A stretch of DNA of 64,000 nt from Variovorax sp. HW608 (GTDB taxonomy: Bacteria; Pseudomonadota; Gammaproteobacteria; Burkholderiales; Burkholderiaceae_C), in the NCBI RefSeq assembly GCF_900090195.1, contig NZ_LT607803.1, positions 7,094,229 to 7,158,228 of the forward strand, read 5' to 3'. A program made the position numbers and the translations under genes. Of this stretch, positions 9,758 to 21,657 are shown one piece after another. The notes under the pieces are model-generated. The model ran no database searches. It saw nothing but the letters and a program-made list of their open reading frames with translations, and had not been told where the DNA came from. How positions within the stretch are numbered: the stretch's first letter is position 1; each line of letters starts with the position of its first letter.

Positions 9758-12484
9758 ATGACACGACCATCATCGCCCGCGGCCCGTCTCTCGGCCACCA
9801 GCCCTGCTCCCGCATCCATGGGTCGGGGTCAGCTATCCGTCCTCAGTGCGGCTGTCGCCGTGGCTCTCGGCGCCTTCAGCGCCGACGCCAGCGCGCTGGC
9901 GCTCGGACGGCTCAATGTCCAGTCGGCACTCGGCGAGCCTTTGCGCGCCGAAATCGAAGTGACCGAGATCACTCCCGCCGAAGCGGATGGACTGAAGGTC
10001 ACCATCGCCTCGGTCGACGCTTTCAAGGCGGCGGGCGTGCCCTACAACCCGGCGCTGGCCGACGTCCGCGTGGGTGTTCAGCGGCGGGCCGACGGACGCT
10101 ACGTGGTGCGGCTCTCGAGCAATCGCCTGGTGAGCGAGCCCTTCATCGACCTGCTCCTCGAAGCCAACTGGAGTTCGGGCCGCGTCGTTCGCGACTACAC
10201 GGTGCTGCTCGACCCGCCGACCACCCGGCAGGCGGCCGCTCCGGTCGCGCCGACCGCACCTCAGATCACTGCCGCTGCGCCACGCGCCTCCGCGCCGGTG
10301 GTGGCCGAGGCACCCCAGGCACGCCGCCAGCGTGCCGCAGCCGCGCCGGCCGCCCCGGCCGCGTCGGGTGAATCGAACAACGTCCGTACCGGCACGGGTG
10401 CGGCAAGCGGCGACCAGCAGGTCACTGTGAAGCCCGGCGATACGGCGGGCAAGATCGCATCGGCGTACAAGCCGGCCGACGTGTCGCTCGACCAGATGCT
10501 GGTGGCGCTGCTGCGCGCCAATCCGAATGCCTTTGTCGGCGGCAACGTCAACCGGATGAAGGCCGGCGCCGTGCTCGACGTTCCGGGCTCGTCGCAAGCC
10601 GAGGCCGTTCCGGCAGCCGAAGCGAAGCGCACGGTCACCGCCCAGAGCCAGGATTTCAGCCAGTATCGCCGCCGCCTGGCCGAGAACGCCCCCGCAACCC
10701 CGGTGGCCGACGCGGGCCGCCAGGCCTCCGGCAAGGTGCAGACCAATGTCGAGGATCGCAACGCTGCGAACCAGCCGACCGACAAACTCAAGATCTCCCA
10801 GGGCATCGCGGCCGGCCGTCCGAGCGACGAGCAACTCGCGCAGGCCGCCGAGACCAAGGCACGCCAGGATCGCGAGAAGGAGCTGACCAAGAACCTCCAG
10901 GAGCTCAACCAGCTCAAGGCCGCCGCAGGTCCGGCTGCCGCGGCTGCGAACCCGGCTCCGGCGGCTCCGGCACCCGCCGCGCCTGCACCGGCAACGGCCG
11001 CGCCGGCGGCAACTGCAGCTCCCGGATCGGCGCAAGCTCCGGCGGCGGCGCCGGCAGCGCCGAGCGCGCCCGCCGTCGTGACTGCGGCCGCTTCGCCCGC
11101 GCCTGCGGCAGCGTCCGATACGACCGCTGCGGCCCCCAGCCCCTCGCCCGCACCCGCGCCCGTCGCTGCGCCCGCACCCGCGCCTGCCGCAAAGCCCGCG
11201 GCCAAGGCCGCGGCACCCGCGCCTGCTCCGCAGGAGCCGAGCTTCTTCTCGGAGCTAATGGAAAACCCGCTGATGGTCGCAGCCGCCGCGCTGGTCGCCG
11301 TGCTGATCAGCTTCCTGCTGTACCGCGTGCTCGGCCGCAGGCGCCGCGAAGCCGGCGACAGCGTCTTCATCGAAAGCCGCATCCCCAAGGACTCCTTCTT
11401 CGGCGCCAGCGGCGGTGAATCGGTGGACACCAAGAATCGCGGCAATTCCGTGGTGTCGTCGCTCTCCTATTCGCCGAGCCAGCTCGATGCCGGCGACGTC
11501 GATCCGGTGGCCGAAGCCGACGTCTACCTGGCTTACGGCCGCGACCTGCAAGCCGAGGAAATCCTGCGCGAAGCACTCCGCGTCAATCCGGAGCGCACCG
11601 CGATCCACCTCAAGCTGCTCGAAATCCACGCCAAGCGCCGCGATCTGCGCGCCTACGAGTCACTGGCTTCCGAGGTCCACAAGCTGACCGGCGGCACGGG
11701 CACCGAATGGAACCGGGTCGTCGAACTCGGCAAGGACATCGATCCGGGCAATCCGCTGTACGAAGCCGACGGCAAGGGTGTCTCGCCGGCGGAGGCCGCG
11801 GCATTCGCAGGCACGCTGGCGGCCGCTACGGCAGCGGGGTCGGCCCCGGCCCCGGCCCCGGCGCCGAGCCCGGTTGCGCAGGCCCAGGCAGAAGCACCGC
11901 CTCCTGCCTTCGTGCCGTCCGTCGCACCGCTGGACTTCGATCTCGATCTCGCCAGCCCACCTGCCACGCCCGCAACGGCACCCGCACCCGTCAGCGTTAC
12001 CCCGCCGACCGCGGCCGCCCCGATTCAGATGCCCGTTCGCGACATTCCGCGTCCGATCACGGTTCCCGGCGGCCTGAACGGCGGCGCTGCATCGGCCCGT
12101 GCGTCCAAGATCGACATCGGAAACGACTTCGACACCGCCCCCGGCGCGCTCGAACCGGCGAACAACTCGCCGGTTCGCGACGAGGAACGCACGCAACCCG
12201 CGCCGCTGCGCCCGGGCCTGCCGACGGATTCGGGTTTCATCGAGTTCGACATGAGCTCGCTGGCCGGTCTGTCGAACCGCACCCCCGCCGACACCGAGCG
12301 CGGACGCCTCGAGACCGTGGATGAAGGCGGCGACGACCCGCACGTCATCAAGCTGTCCCTGGCCCGCGAACTCAAGGCGCTGGGCGACGTCGAAGGCGCC
12401 CGCTCGCTGGTCGAAGAAGTTGCCGCCGAGAGCTCCGGCGACGTGAAGGCCGAAGCAAAGCAGATGCTCGGCCAACTGCGCTGA
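9758..12484 (+). CDS. fimV: FimV-family polar hub protein
   Basis: A large inner-membrane protein (908 residues) of the FimV/HubP family, which organises the cell pole and supports type IV pili in other bacteria. The N-terminus carries a hydrophobic signal region at about residues 27-50. The conserved FimV N-terminal domain begins at LALGRLNVQSALGEPLRAEI. A LysM peptidoglycan-binding segment lies at about residues 221-278 (VTVKPGDTAGKIA). A long Ala/Pro-rich linker precedes one membrane span at about 502-525. The cytoplasmic part has TPR-like repeats and the C-terminal FimV domain (SLARELKALGDVEGARSLVEEV). An alternative start is the Met in ASMGRGQLS. truA follows, as in many Gamma- and Betaproteobacteria. 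Confidence 0.9.
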   Translation: MTRPSSPAARLSATSPAPASMGRGQLSVLSAAVAVALGAFSADASALALGRLNVQSALGEPLRAEIEVTEITPAEADGLKVTIASVDAFKAAGVPYNPALADVRVGVQRRADGRYVVRLSSNRLVSEPFIDLLLEANWSSGRVVRDYTVLLDPPTTRQAAAPVAPTAPQITAAAPRASAPVVAEAPQARRQRAAAAPAAPAASGESNNVRTGTGAASGDQQVTVKPGDTAGKIASAYKPADVSLDQMLVALLRANPNAFVGGNVNRMKAGAVLDVPGSSQAEAVPAAEAKRTVTAQSQDFSQYRRRLAENAPATPVADAGRQASGKVQTNVEDRNAANQPTDKLKISQGIAAGRPSDEQLAQAAETKARQDREKELTKNLQELNQLKAAAGPAAAAANPAPAAPAPAAPAPATAAPAATAAPGSAQAPAAAPAAPSAPAVVTAAASPAPAAASDTTAAAPSPSPAPAPVAAPAPAPAAKPAAKAAAPAPAPQEPSFFSELMENPLMVAAAALVAVLISFLLYRVLGRRRREAGDSVFIESRIPKDSFFGASGGESVDTKNRGNSVVSSLSYSPSQLDAGDVDPVAEADVYLAYGRDLQAEEILREALRVNPERTAIHLKLLEIHAKRRDLRAYESLASEVHKLTGGTGTEWNRVVELGKDIDPGNPLYEADGKGVSPAEAAAFAGTLAAATAAGSAPAPAPAPSPVAQAQAEAPPPAFVPSVAPLDFDLDLASPPATPATAPAPVSVTPPTAAAPIQMPVRDIPRPITVPGGLNGGAASARASKIDIGNDFDTAPGALEPANNSPVRDEERTQPAPLRPGLPTDSGFIEFDMSSLAGLSNRTPADTERGRLETVDEGGDDPHVIKLSLARELKALGDVEGARSLVEEVAAESSGDVKAEAKQMLGQLR

Positions 12485-12509
12485 GCAGTCGTCGGGCTGC
12501 CATGCTGTC

Positions 12510-13322
12510 GTGAGGCTGGCCCTCGGCATCCGCTACAACGGTCAGGCTTACGACGGCTGGCAAAGCCAGCCCTCCGGCCGGACCGTCCAGGACAAGCTCG
12601 AAGCGGCCCTGTCGCAGTTCGCGAACCAGCCGGTTTCCACGCTCTGCGCCGGCCGCACCGATGCCGGCGTCCATGCGCTGATGCAGGTGGTGCATTTCGA
12701 CACCACCGCGGTCCGGGCCCCCTTCTCGTGGGTGCGCGGCACCAACAGCCTCCTTCCCGACGACATCGCGGTGCAATGGGCGCATCCGGTGCCCGCTCAG
12801 TTCCATTGCCGCGCCAGCGCGCTCACCCGCCGCTACGTCTACGTTCTTTCGCAGTCACCGGTCCGGCCAAGCCTCGAAGCAGGCCGGGTCGGCTGGTCGA
12901 TGCACGTGCTCGACGGCGACGCCATGCGCGCTGCCGCGGCCATGCTGCTCGGCCGGCATGACTTCAGCTCCTTCCGTGCCTCGGCCTGCCAGGCACTTTC
13001 GCCGGTCAAGGAGATGCGGCGCATCGCGATCAGCCGCCACGGCGATGCCGACCGTTGCCGCTGGCACGTCGAATTCGAAGCGGATGCCTTCCTGCACCAC
13101 ATGATCCGCAACATCATGGGTTGCCTCGTCCGCATCGGGCAAGGCAAGGAACGGCCGGAATGGATGCGCGAAGTCCTCGAAGCGCGCAGCCGGCTGGCGG
13201 CCGCGCCGACCTTTTCGCCGAACGGCCTGTACTTCCTGGGGCCGTTGTATGCTGCCGGGTGGGGTCTACCGCCCGAGGCCACCATCGAAGGCGGGGGCGC
13301 TGCGTATGATGGCCCGCCATGA
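12510..13322 (+). CDS. truA: tRNA pseudouridine(38-40) synthase
   Basis: It isomerises uridines 38-40 in the tRNA anticodon stem to pseudouridine. The 270-residue protein shows the RNA-binding N-terminus LALGIRYNGQAYDGW and the catalytic Asp in CAGRTDAGVHA at about residue 51. FLHHMIRNIMGCLVRIG is the conserved C-terminal segment. The start is a GTG at 12510; an ATG just upstream is in a frame that stops at once. Its stop overlaps the trpF start (ATGA), implying translational coupling. Confidence 0.95.
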   Translation: MRLALGIRYNGQAYDGWQSQPSGRTVQDKLEAALSQFANQPVSTLCAGRTDAGVHALMQVVHFDTTAVRAPFSWVRGTNSLLPDDIAVQWAHPVPAQFHCRASALTRRYVYVLSQSPVRPSLEAGRVGWSMHVLDGDAMRAAAAMLLGRHDFSSFRASACQALSPVKEMRRIAISRHGDADRCRWHVEFEADAFLHHMIRNIMGCLVRIGQGKERPEWMREVLEARSRLAAAPTFSPNGLYFLGPLYAAGWGLPPEATIEGGGAAYDGPP

Positions 13323-14011
13323 ATGCCACCGCACCGCTCGCCGCAGCCCGCACCCGGATCAAGATCTGCGGGCTCACGCGTGAACAGGACGTAGATTGCG
13401 CGGTCGAAGCCGGCGCCGATGCGATCGGCTTCGTTCTGTACCCGGCCAGCCCGCGCGCCGTCACGGTGGACCGCGCGGCCGAGCTCGCCTCGCGTCTTCC
13501 GCCCTTCGTCACGCCGGTGCTGCTGTTCGTCAACGAGGAGGCTGCCCGCAGCATGGCGGCGCTCTCTTCCGTCGCGGGGTCGATGGCCCAGTTCCACGGC
13601 GACGAATCGCCGCAGCAATGCTGGGCAGGCGCCGGCAACGGCACGTTCCGCTTCATGCGCGCAGCGCGGATTCCGCTCGGCGCAGCCGGCGCGGGCTTCG
13701 ACCTCGTAAAATACGCTTCCGATTACTCTCGCGCCCAGGCCATCCTGCTCGACGCCCATGTCGAAGCCTATGGCGGTGGCGGCAAGGCATTCGATTGGTC
13801 ACTCCTACCACCCGCCGTCGACGCTCACCTCGTCTTGAGTGGTGGGCTCACACCTGCAAACGTGGGCGATGGCATTCGCCAGCTCCGGACGCGATGCAAG
13901 TCGCTGTCCGTTGACGTGAGTTCGGGCGTCGAGGCCTCCAAGGGCATCAAGGACGCCGCCAGGATTCGCGACTTCGTGGCCGCTGTACGAGCGGCCGATG
14001 CCTCCTCCTAG
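13319..14011 (+). CDS. trpF: Phosphoribosylanthranilate isomerase
   Basis: It performs the Amadori rearrangement of phosphoribosylanthranilate in tryptophan synthesis. It is a 230-residue TIM barrel with the catalytic Cys in [14 protein letters not shown] near residue 18. The catalytic Asp is in [18 protein letters not shown], and the phosphate-binding [10 protein letters not shown] follows. It starts within the truA stop codon and is 55 bp from trpB. trpFBA are together, while the other trp genes are not in the window. Confidence 0.96.
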   Translation: MNATAPLAAARTRIKICGLTREQDVDCAVEAGADAIGFVLYPASPRAVTVDRAAELASRLPPFVTPVLLFVNEEAARSMAALSSVAGSMAQFHGDESPQQCWAGAGNGTFRFMRAARIPLGAAGAGFDLVKYASDYSRAQAILLDAHVEAYGGGGKAFDWSLLPPAVDAHLVLSGGLTPANVGDGIRQLRTRCKSLSVDVSSGVEASKGIKDAARIRDFVAAVRAADASS

Positions 14012-14066
14012 TTTGCAGCCGGCAGCCCGCCTCGATCGACCGGGCGCCGGCCCACCGATCGAGACC

Positions 14067-15340
<1,274 letters not shown>

Positions 15341-15344
<4 letters not shown>

Positions 15345-16186
15345 GCCGCATCGCCGCCACCTTCCAAGCGCTGCAGAAAGCCGGCCGCAAGGCGCTGATT
15401 CCCTACGTCACGGCCGGCTTCCCCTACGCCGACATCACGCCCGAGCTGATGCACGGCATGGTCGAAGCCGGCGCCGACGTGATCGAGCTCGGCGTGCCCT
15501 TCTCCGATCCGATGGCCGACGGCCCCGTGATCCAGCGCGCCGGCGAGGCGGCGCTGGCGCTGGGCATCGGCATGAAGCAGGTGCTGGCCATCGTCGCCGC
15601 ATTCCGCCAGCAGGACCAGCGCACGCCGGTGGTCCTGATGGGCTATGCGAATCCCGTCGAACGCTACGACCTCGTGCACGGCGCAGGCAGCTTCGTCCGC
15701 GATGCGGCCGCAGCGGGCGTCGACGGCCTGCTCGTCGTCGACTACCCGCCGGAAGAATGCGAGGCCTTCGCGGCCGAACTCAAGTCCAAGGGCATCGACC
15801 TCATCTTCCTGCTGGCGCCGACCAGCACCAGCGAGCGCATGGCGCAGGTCGGGCGCATCGCCACCGGCTACGTCTACTACGTCTCGCTGAAGGGCGTGAC
15901 CGGTGCCGGGCATCTCGACACCGAGGCGGTCGGCCGGATGATTCCGCGCATCCGCGAGCACATGCAGTTGCCGGTCGGCGTCGGCTTCGGCATCCGCGAC
16001 GCGCAAACCGCCCAGGCGATCGGCGCCTCCGCGGACGCGGTCGTGATCGGCACCCGCATCATCCAGTTGATCGAAGATCAACCCCGCGACAAGGTCGTGC
16101 CCGCAGTGAGCGAGTTCCTTGCCGGAATCCGGCAGGCGCTCGACTCTCTGCCCGCTGCGACCGCCGCAAGCCCGGCTGGCCGATAA
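15341..16186 (+). CDS. trpA: Tryptophan synthase alpha subunit
   Basis: It cleaves indole-3-glycerol phosphate to indole, which is channelled to TrpB. It is a 281-residue TIM barrel with catalytic Glu49 ([11 protein letters not shown]) and Asp60 (ADGPVIQRA). The phosphate-binding [12 protein letters not shown] motif lies near residue 210. The start overlaps the trpB stop. accD follows 24 bp later on the same strand, a common arrangement in Proteobacteria. Confidence 0.97.
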
Positions 16187-16210
16187 TCGCCGCCACGACA
16201 AGGAGCCCCC

Positions 16211-17083
16211 ATGAGCTGGCTTGAAAAACTTCTCCCCCCCAAGATCGCACCGACCGACCCGAGCGAGCGCCGCCAGATGCCCGAAGGCCTCTGGATCAAG
16301 TGCCCGAGCTGCGACACGGTGCTCTACAAGACCGATCTCGAGCACAACCAGAACGTCTGCCCGAGCTGCGGCCACCATCACCGCATCAGCGCACGTGCGC
16401 GCCTGGACGCTTTCCTCGACCCGGAAGGCCGCTACGAGATCGGGCAGGAAGTCCTCCCCGTCGATGCCCTCAAGTTCAAGGACAGCCGCAAGTATCCCGA
16501 GCGCCTGAAGGAAGCGCTCGAGAACACCGGCGAGACCGACGCGCTCGTGGTGATGGGCGGTTCGGTCCACAGCATCAACGTGGTGGTCGCCTGCTTCGAG
16601 TTCGACTTCATGGGCGGCAGCATGGGCAGCGTGGTCGGCGAGCGCTTCGTGCGCGGCGTCGAAACCGCGATCGAGCAGAAGGTGCCGTTCATCTGCTTCA
16701 CCGCGACCGGCGGTGCCCGCATGCAGGAGGGCCTGCTGTCGCTGATGCAGATGGCGAAGACCAACGCGGCGCTCACGCATCTCGCGAAGAAGGGCCTGCC
16801 CTACATCAGCGTGCTGACCGATCCGACCATGGGCGGTGTGAGCGCGGGCTTCGCGTTCGTGGGCGACGTGGTGATCGCCGAGCCCAAGGCGCTCATCGGT
16901 TTCGCGGGTCCGCGCGTGATCGAATCGACGGTGCGCGTGACCTTGCCCGAGGGCTTCCAGCGCGCCGAGTTCCTGCAGACCAAGGGCGCGGTCGATTTCA
17001 TCTGCGATCGACGCGAGCTGCGCAAGACCATCGCGAACACGCTCGCGATGTTGCTGCGTCAACCTGCCGACGCGGTGCTCTGA
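16211..17083 (+). CDS. accD: Acetyl-CoA carboxylase carboxyltransferase beta subunit
   Basis: It forms, with AccA, the carboxyltransferase that makes malonyl-CoA. The 290-residue protein has the N-terminal zinc ribbon with Cys31, Cys34, Cys50 and Cys53 and the crotonase-fold core with [18 protein letters not shown]. The ATG follows AAGGAG at 16200-16205. It is the last gene of the trp-acc run and converges on yggT, separated by 18 bp that contain a small GC hairpin. Confidence 0.97.
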   Translation: MSWLEKLLPPKIAPTDPSERRQMPEGLWIKCPSCDTVLYKTDLEHNQNVCPSCGHHHRISARARLDAFLDPEGRYEIGQEVLPVDALKFKDSRKYPERLKEALENTGETDALVVMGGSVHSINVVVACFEFDFMGGSMGSVVGERFVRGVETAIEQKVPFICFTATGGARMQEGLLSLMQMAKTNAALTHLAKKGLPYISVLTDPTMGGVSAGFAFVGDVVIAEPKALIGFAGPRVIESTVRVTLPEGFQRAEFLQTKGAVDFICDRRELRKTIANTLAMLLRQPADAVL

Positions 17084-17101
17084 TTCACCACTTGGGCGCC
17101 T

Positions 17102-17662
17102 TCAGCGCCCCAGGGTGAAGACCGAGCCCATCACGTTGCCGAGGATGATGGCGCCGACCTGAAGCAGCACGATCGCGACGAGCGCCGACAGGTCGACGCC
17201 GCCCACCGGCGGAATGACGCGGCGCAGCGGACGCACCAGTGGCTCCGCCAGGCGCGCGATCAGGTCGTGCAGCATCGATGATGCGCTCGGCACCCAGGAA
17301 AGAATCGCATAGACGATCAAGAGCGCCGTGAGCCCCGACACCGCGAGCTGGAGCAGCCCGATCAGCGAGATGAGCGGAAGGATCGTCCAGCGGCCGAGCC
17401 CGCCCAGGAGCAGCGCCAGGAGGACGAACTTGGCCAGCACGAGCAGCCATGCCGCCACGCCGCTCGCCAGGTCCCAGCGTTTGACCGAAGGCACGATCCG
17501 GCGCAAGGGCAGCACGATCCAGTCGCTGACCGCGAACACGAAGCGCCCGAGCGGATTGCCGAACGGCACCCGGTGGTACTGCATGTAGAGGCGCAACAGG
17601 CAGGCGCCGCCCAGAAGGCCGACGATCACGTCGAGCAGGAACGATGGGATCTGATAGAACAT
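17102..17662 (-). CDS. YggT family integral membrane protein
   Basis: A 186-residue inner-membrane protein of the YggT family, with two repeats of the YggT domain. Each has a hydrophobic pair and the conserved pattern seen in YAILSWVPSAS and LAEPLVRPLRRVIPPVGGVD; the second matches the family signature closely. The start ATG at 17662 (FYQIPSFLLDVIVGLLGG) is preferred over an upstream in-frame start at 17704 because it gives a normal N-terminus. YggT proteins are linked to osmotic stress and cell division in some bacteria; the exact function is not established. Confidence 0.88.
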   Translation of the reverse strand: MFYQIPSFLLDVIVGLLGGACLLRLYMQYHRVPFGNPLGRFVFAVSDWIVLPLRRIVPSVKRWDLASGVAAWLLVLAKFVLLALLLGGLGRWTILPLISLIGLLQLAVSGLTALLIVYAILSWVPSASSMLHDLIARLAEPLVRPLRRVIPPVGGVDLSALVAIVLLQVGAIILGNVMGSVFTLGR

Positions 17663-17712
17663 GGGCGCGAGGTCGTGAGCGGAATGCGATGATAGCCACG
17701 CCAAGGTTCACG

Positions 17713-18360
17713 ATGACGATGCAAACCCCTCTCCGACAGATCCCCTTGTTTCCGCTCGGCACGGTGCTGTTTCCCGGCGGCTTCCTGCCGCTGCGGATAT
17801 TCGAGGTGCGCTATCTCGACATGATCGGCAAGTGCCACAGGACCGGCGAGCCCTTCGGCGTCGTCTGCCTCACACAGGGTTCGGAGGTGCGCAAGGCGGG
17901 CGCTGACGCCGAAGCCTTCGCGACCATCGGCACGCTGGCGGTCATTCGCGAGCTCGAATCGCCCCAGGCCGGACTGATGCAGATCGAATGCACCGGCACG
18001 CAGCGCTTCCGGATTCATTCGAGCGAGTTGCAGAAGCACGGCCTGTGGACGGCCGAAGTCCAGGCCATCGCCGACGATGTGCGCCTCGAAATCCCCACGG
18101 ACTTGCGGCATGTATCCGAGGCATTGCGTCGCGTGGTCGACACGCTGGAGGAGCGTCGCCGCCAGCAGGGTACGCCGGGCCTGCGCCTGCCCATGCTCGA
18201 ACCCTATGAGTTCGAGGATTGCGGCTGGGTGGCCAACCGCTGGTGCGAACTGCTGCCGGCGCAGCCCGAACTCAAGCAGCGCCTGATGGAGCTCGACAGC
18301 CCGCTCATGCGTCTCGAGCTCGTCGGCGATCTGCTGGCGCGCACCGGGATCGCCAATTAG
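17713..18360 (+). CDS. LON substrate-binding domain protein
   Basis: A 215-residue stand-alone LON N-terminal (substrate-binding) domain protein, without the ATPase and protease parts of Lon. The signature is at the N-terminus: IPLFPLGTVLFPGGFLPLRI followed by FEVRYLDMI. The ATG at 17713 is chosen; 17689 is an alternative, and the frame is open further into the divergent yggT start. The TAG stop is at the left junction of the IS110/IS1111 element, so the insertion lies just at or after the stop and leaves the protein intact. Function is unknown. Confidence 0.88.
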   Translation: MTMQTPLRQIPLFPLGTVLFPGGFLPLRIFEVRYLDMIGKCHRTGEPFGVVCLTQGSEVRKAGADAEAFATIGTLAVIRELESPQAGLMQIECTGTQRFRIHSSELQKHGLWTAEVQAIADDVRLEIPTDLRHVSEALRRVVDTLEERRRQQGTPGLRLPMLEPYEFEDCGWVANRWCELLPAQPELKQRLMELDSPLMRLELVGDLLARTGIAN

Positions 18361-18363
18361 ATG

Positions 18364-18376
18364 CTATGAAGGGCTG
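18364..18376. repeat. Left subterminal inverted repeat of the IS110/IS1111 element
   Basis: CTATGAAGGGCTG pairs in inverted orientation with 19902-19913, allowing one gap and one mismatch. It lies directly after the TAG stop region of the LON-domain gene. Confidence 0.65.
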
Positions 18377-18440
18377 CCCCAGGCGAGTCCCATTGAGCTA
18401 GAACGGGAACTCCCAGGCAGCAAACCAAAGGAGCACGGCC

Positions 18441-19574
18441 ATGTCTGCACCCGAGACAGTCCTTCAAGGCAAGGATAGGACGAATGCGCACGATCTGTAC
18501 ATGAGTTTGGAGCTGAGTGACAAGCGTTGGAACCTGACCTTCGGCGACGGCATCCGTGGCCCCAGCCGGTGCACTGTGGCCGCTGGCGATTGCACGGCCG
18601 TGCTCGAACGTATTGGCAAGGCCCGAGTGCGCTTTGGGATACCAGCCGAGGCGGCGGTTCACGCGTGCTACGAAGCAGGTCGGGATGGCTGGTGGCTGCA
18701 CCGCTGGCTGGTCGAGCAAGGCATCCACAACATCGTGGTCGACTCGGCCAGCATCGAGGTCAACCGGCACGCCAGACGTGCCAAGACCGATCGACTCGAC
18801 GGCGACAAGCTGTTGGCGATGCTGCAGCGCTATCGCGCGGGCGAGGTGCGCGTATGGTCGGTGCTGCGCGAACCCACGCCACGGCAGGAAGACGCGCGCC
18901 GGTTGCACCGCGAGCTGCAGCGACTGTCGCACGAACACACCGCCCACACCAACCGCATCGGCTCGTTGCTGGTTTTGCACAACCTGCGAGTGCATTGCAT
19001 CGGTGGGCGAAACTGGCAGGCGTGGTGGGACAGCCACTGCGCGCAGGTACCGCCGGCGCTGCGCGGCGAGATCGAGCGCGAGTGTGTGCGGCTGATGCTG
19101 GTCAAACAGCAGATGCGCACGCTCGAGGCGACGCAGCGCAAGGAAGTGGAAGACCGCGTGCAGCCACAGGTGTCGCAACTGGCCAAGCTGCGCTCGATCG
19201 GAGTCGCTAGCGCCTGGTTGCTGGTCAAGGAGTTGTTCGGCTGGCGACGCTTTGCGAATCGGCGCGAATTGGCAGGCTGTCTGGGGCTTGCACCCACGCC
19301 CTATGCCAGCGGCAACAGCCAGATCGAGCAAGGCATCAACAAGGCCGGCAACAAACGAGCGCGCACCTTGCTGGTGGAGCTGGCGTGGAGCTGGTTGCGC
19401 TATCAGCCCGACAGTGCCTTGAGCCAGTGGTTCATGCGTCGCTTCGGTGCAGGCGCCAAGCGTATGCGACGCATCGGCATCGTGGCGCTGGCGCGCCGCC
19501 TGGCGGTAGCGTTGTGGCGCTACCTCGAGCATGGCGAGATCCCAGCGGGCGCCACGCTCAAGGGCGTCGCGTAG
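18441..19574 (+). CDS. IS110 family transposase (bridge-RNA-type recombinase)
   Basis: The 377-residue recombinase has an N-terminal RuvC-like DEDD domain and a C-terminal transposase_20 domain carrying the catalytic Ser. In the N-terminal part the first acidic motif reads MSLELSDKRW, so Glu24 occupies the position usually filled by Asp; later acidic residues are in CYEAGRDG and KTDRLDGDKL. The C-terminal domain starts around LRSIGVASAWLLVKEL and contains LAPTPYASGNSQIEQG and INKAGNKRAR, typical of the family. AAGGAG at 18429-18434 precedes the ATG. There is no frameshift, so the element may be active. Confidence 0.93.
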   Translation: MSAPETVLQGKDRTNAHDLYMSLELSDKRWNLTFGDGIRGPSRCTVAAGDCTAVLERIGKARVRFGIPAEAAVHACYEAGRDGWWLHRWLVEQGIHNIVVDSASIEVNRHARRAKTDRLDGDKLLAMLQRYRAGEVRVWSVLREPTPRQEDARRLHRELQRLSHEHTAHTNRIGSLLVLHNLRVHCIGGRNWQAWWDSHCAQVPPALRGEIERECVRLMLVKQQMRTLEATQRKEVEDRVQPQVSQLAKLRSIGVASAWLLVKELFGWRRFANRRELAGCLGLAPTPYASGNSQIEQGINKAGNKRARTLLVELAWSWLRYQPDSALSQWFMRRFGAGAKRMRRIGIVALARRLAVALWRYLEHGEIPAGATLKGVA

Positions 19575-19609
19575 AAGCCACCCTGGCCCAGACGAAGGCA
19601 TCTTCATGA

Positions 19610-19815
19610 TCACAGGTCGACGCGCCCGAAACAGGCCAGGGTCACCGCACAGGGACCGTCCTACTAGATGGGGCGCGCCGGTAACAGGGGTAAGCCCAAG
19701 CGCGATGCGTGCATGTTGCATGTGGTGCCGGATGCGCATACCCGGCACGGATAGAAGGTTGTCCGAGCCTTGGCTCGAACGCTTGTCACGCCCCAACCTC
19801 GCATCACGAGGCACT
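19610..19815 (+). ncRNA. Candidate bridge RNA of the IS110/IS1111 element
   Basis: This structured segment lies in the 3' non-coding end of the element. A 7-bp stem (19621-19627 with 19671-19677) encloses an internal loop. Its 5' side contains AACAGGCC (19630-19637), complementary to the right flank of the insertion (GGCCTGTT, 19917-19924). Its 3' side contains TAGATG (19665-19670), identical to the left flank (18358-18363). An inner stem (19641-19643 with 19654-19656, plus 19638-19640 with 19660-19662) caps the loop. Further hairpins are 19725-19731/19742-19748, 19764-19769/19772-19777 and 19797-19801/19807-19811. ATAGAAGG at 19751-19758 matches the right end of the element at 19910-19917 and could be one donor guide; the second donor guide was not found. 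The RNA ends are guesses. Confidence 0.5.
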
Positions 19816-19901
19816 CCTTCCGAACGGCCATCGCACTCTTGCCCGCACCTACCGCAATCAACGCCACTGTCGATATCTGGATGTGAAACCCCTTGACAAT
19901 T

Positions 19902-19913
19902 CAGTCCTCATAG
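19902..19913. repeat. Right subterminal inverted repeat of the IS110/IS1111 element
   Basis: CAGTCCTCATAG is the inverted partner of 18364-18376. A 3-base AAG spacer separates it from the GGCC of the flanking palindrome. Confidence 0.65.
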
Positions 19914-19914
19914 A

Positions 19915-19967
19915 AGGGCCTGTTCACGCTATTTCCGGGGATCGCGGAAATAGCGTGAACAGGCTCT
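19915..19967. repeat. Perfect 20-bp palindrome abutting the IS110/IS1111 right end
   Basis: Arm 19918-19937 and arm 19945-19964 are exact reverse complements around a 7-base loop (GGGATCG). Two further pairs and a G-T wobble extend the stem to 23. The arm begins GCCTGTTCACGC. No T-tract follows, so it is not an obvious terminator. It looks like a dispersed palindromic repeat, the kind of site IS1111-group elements often choose. No second copy is visible in this window. Confidence 0.85.
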
Positions 19968-20091
19968 AACGCGCTACGGATTCGATAGCGGCAGATCAAG
20001 CGCTGGCGGGCTGGACGGACGGGTCTCTCAAGAGGCCCGGGCGGTTAAAATGGCGGGTTGCGCTCGACACCGACAGCGCCACTACCCAGCC

Positions 20092-21653
<1,562 letters not shown>

Positions 21654-21657
<4 letters not shown>

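Larger units (their letters stand above)
18364..19916 (+). mobile_element. IS110 family (IS1111 group) insertion sequence
   Basis: The element consists of one transposase gene, about 75 bp of left non-coding DNA and about 340 bp of right non-coding DNA. Imperfect inverted repeats mark the ends: CTATGAAGGGCTG at 18364-18376 and CAGTCCTCATAG at 19902-19913, which align with one gap and one mismatch. There is no target duplication, as usual for IS110 elements. Exact termini are uncertain by a few bases. If the core dinucleotide is AG, the left end begins near 18361 and the right end near 19916. The long 3' non-coding end is the IS1111-group arrangement and is where a bridge RNA would be encoded. 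It abuts a perfect palindrome at 19918-19964. Confidence 0.85.
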
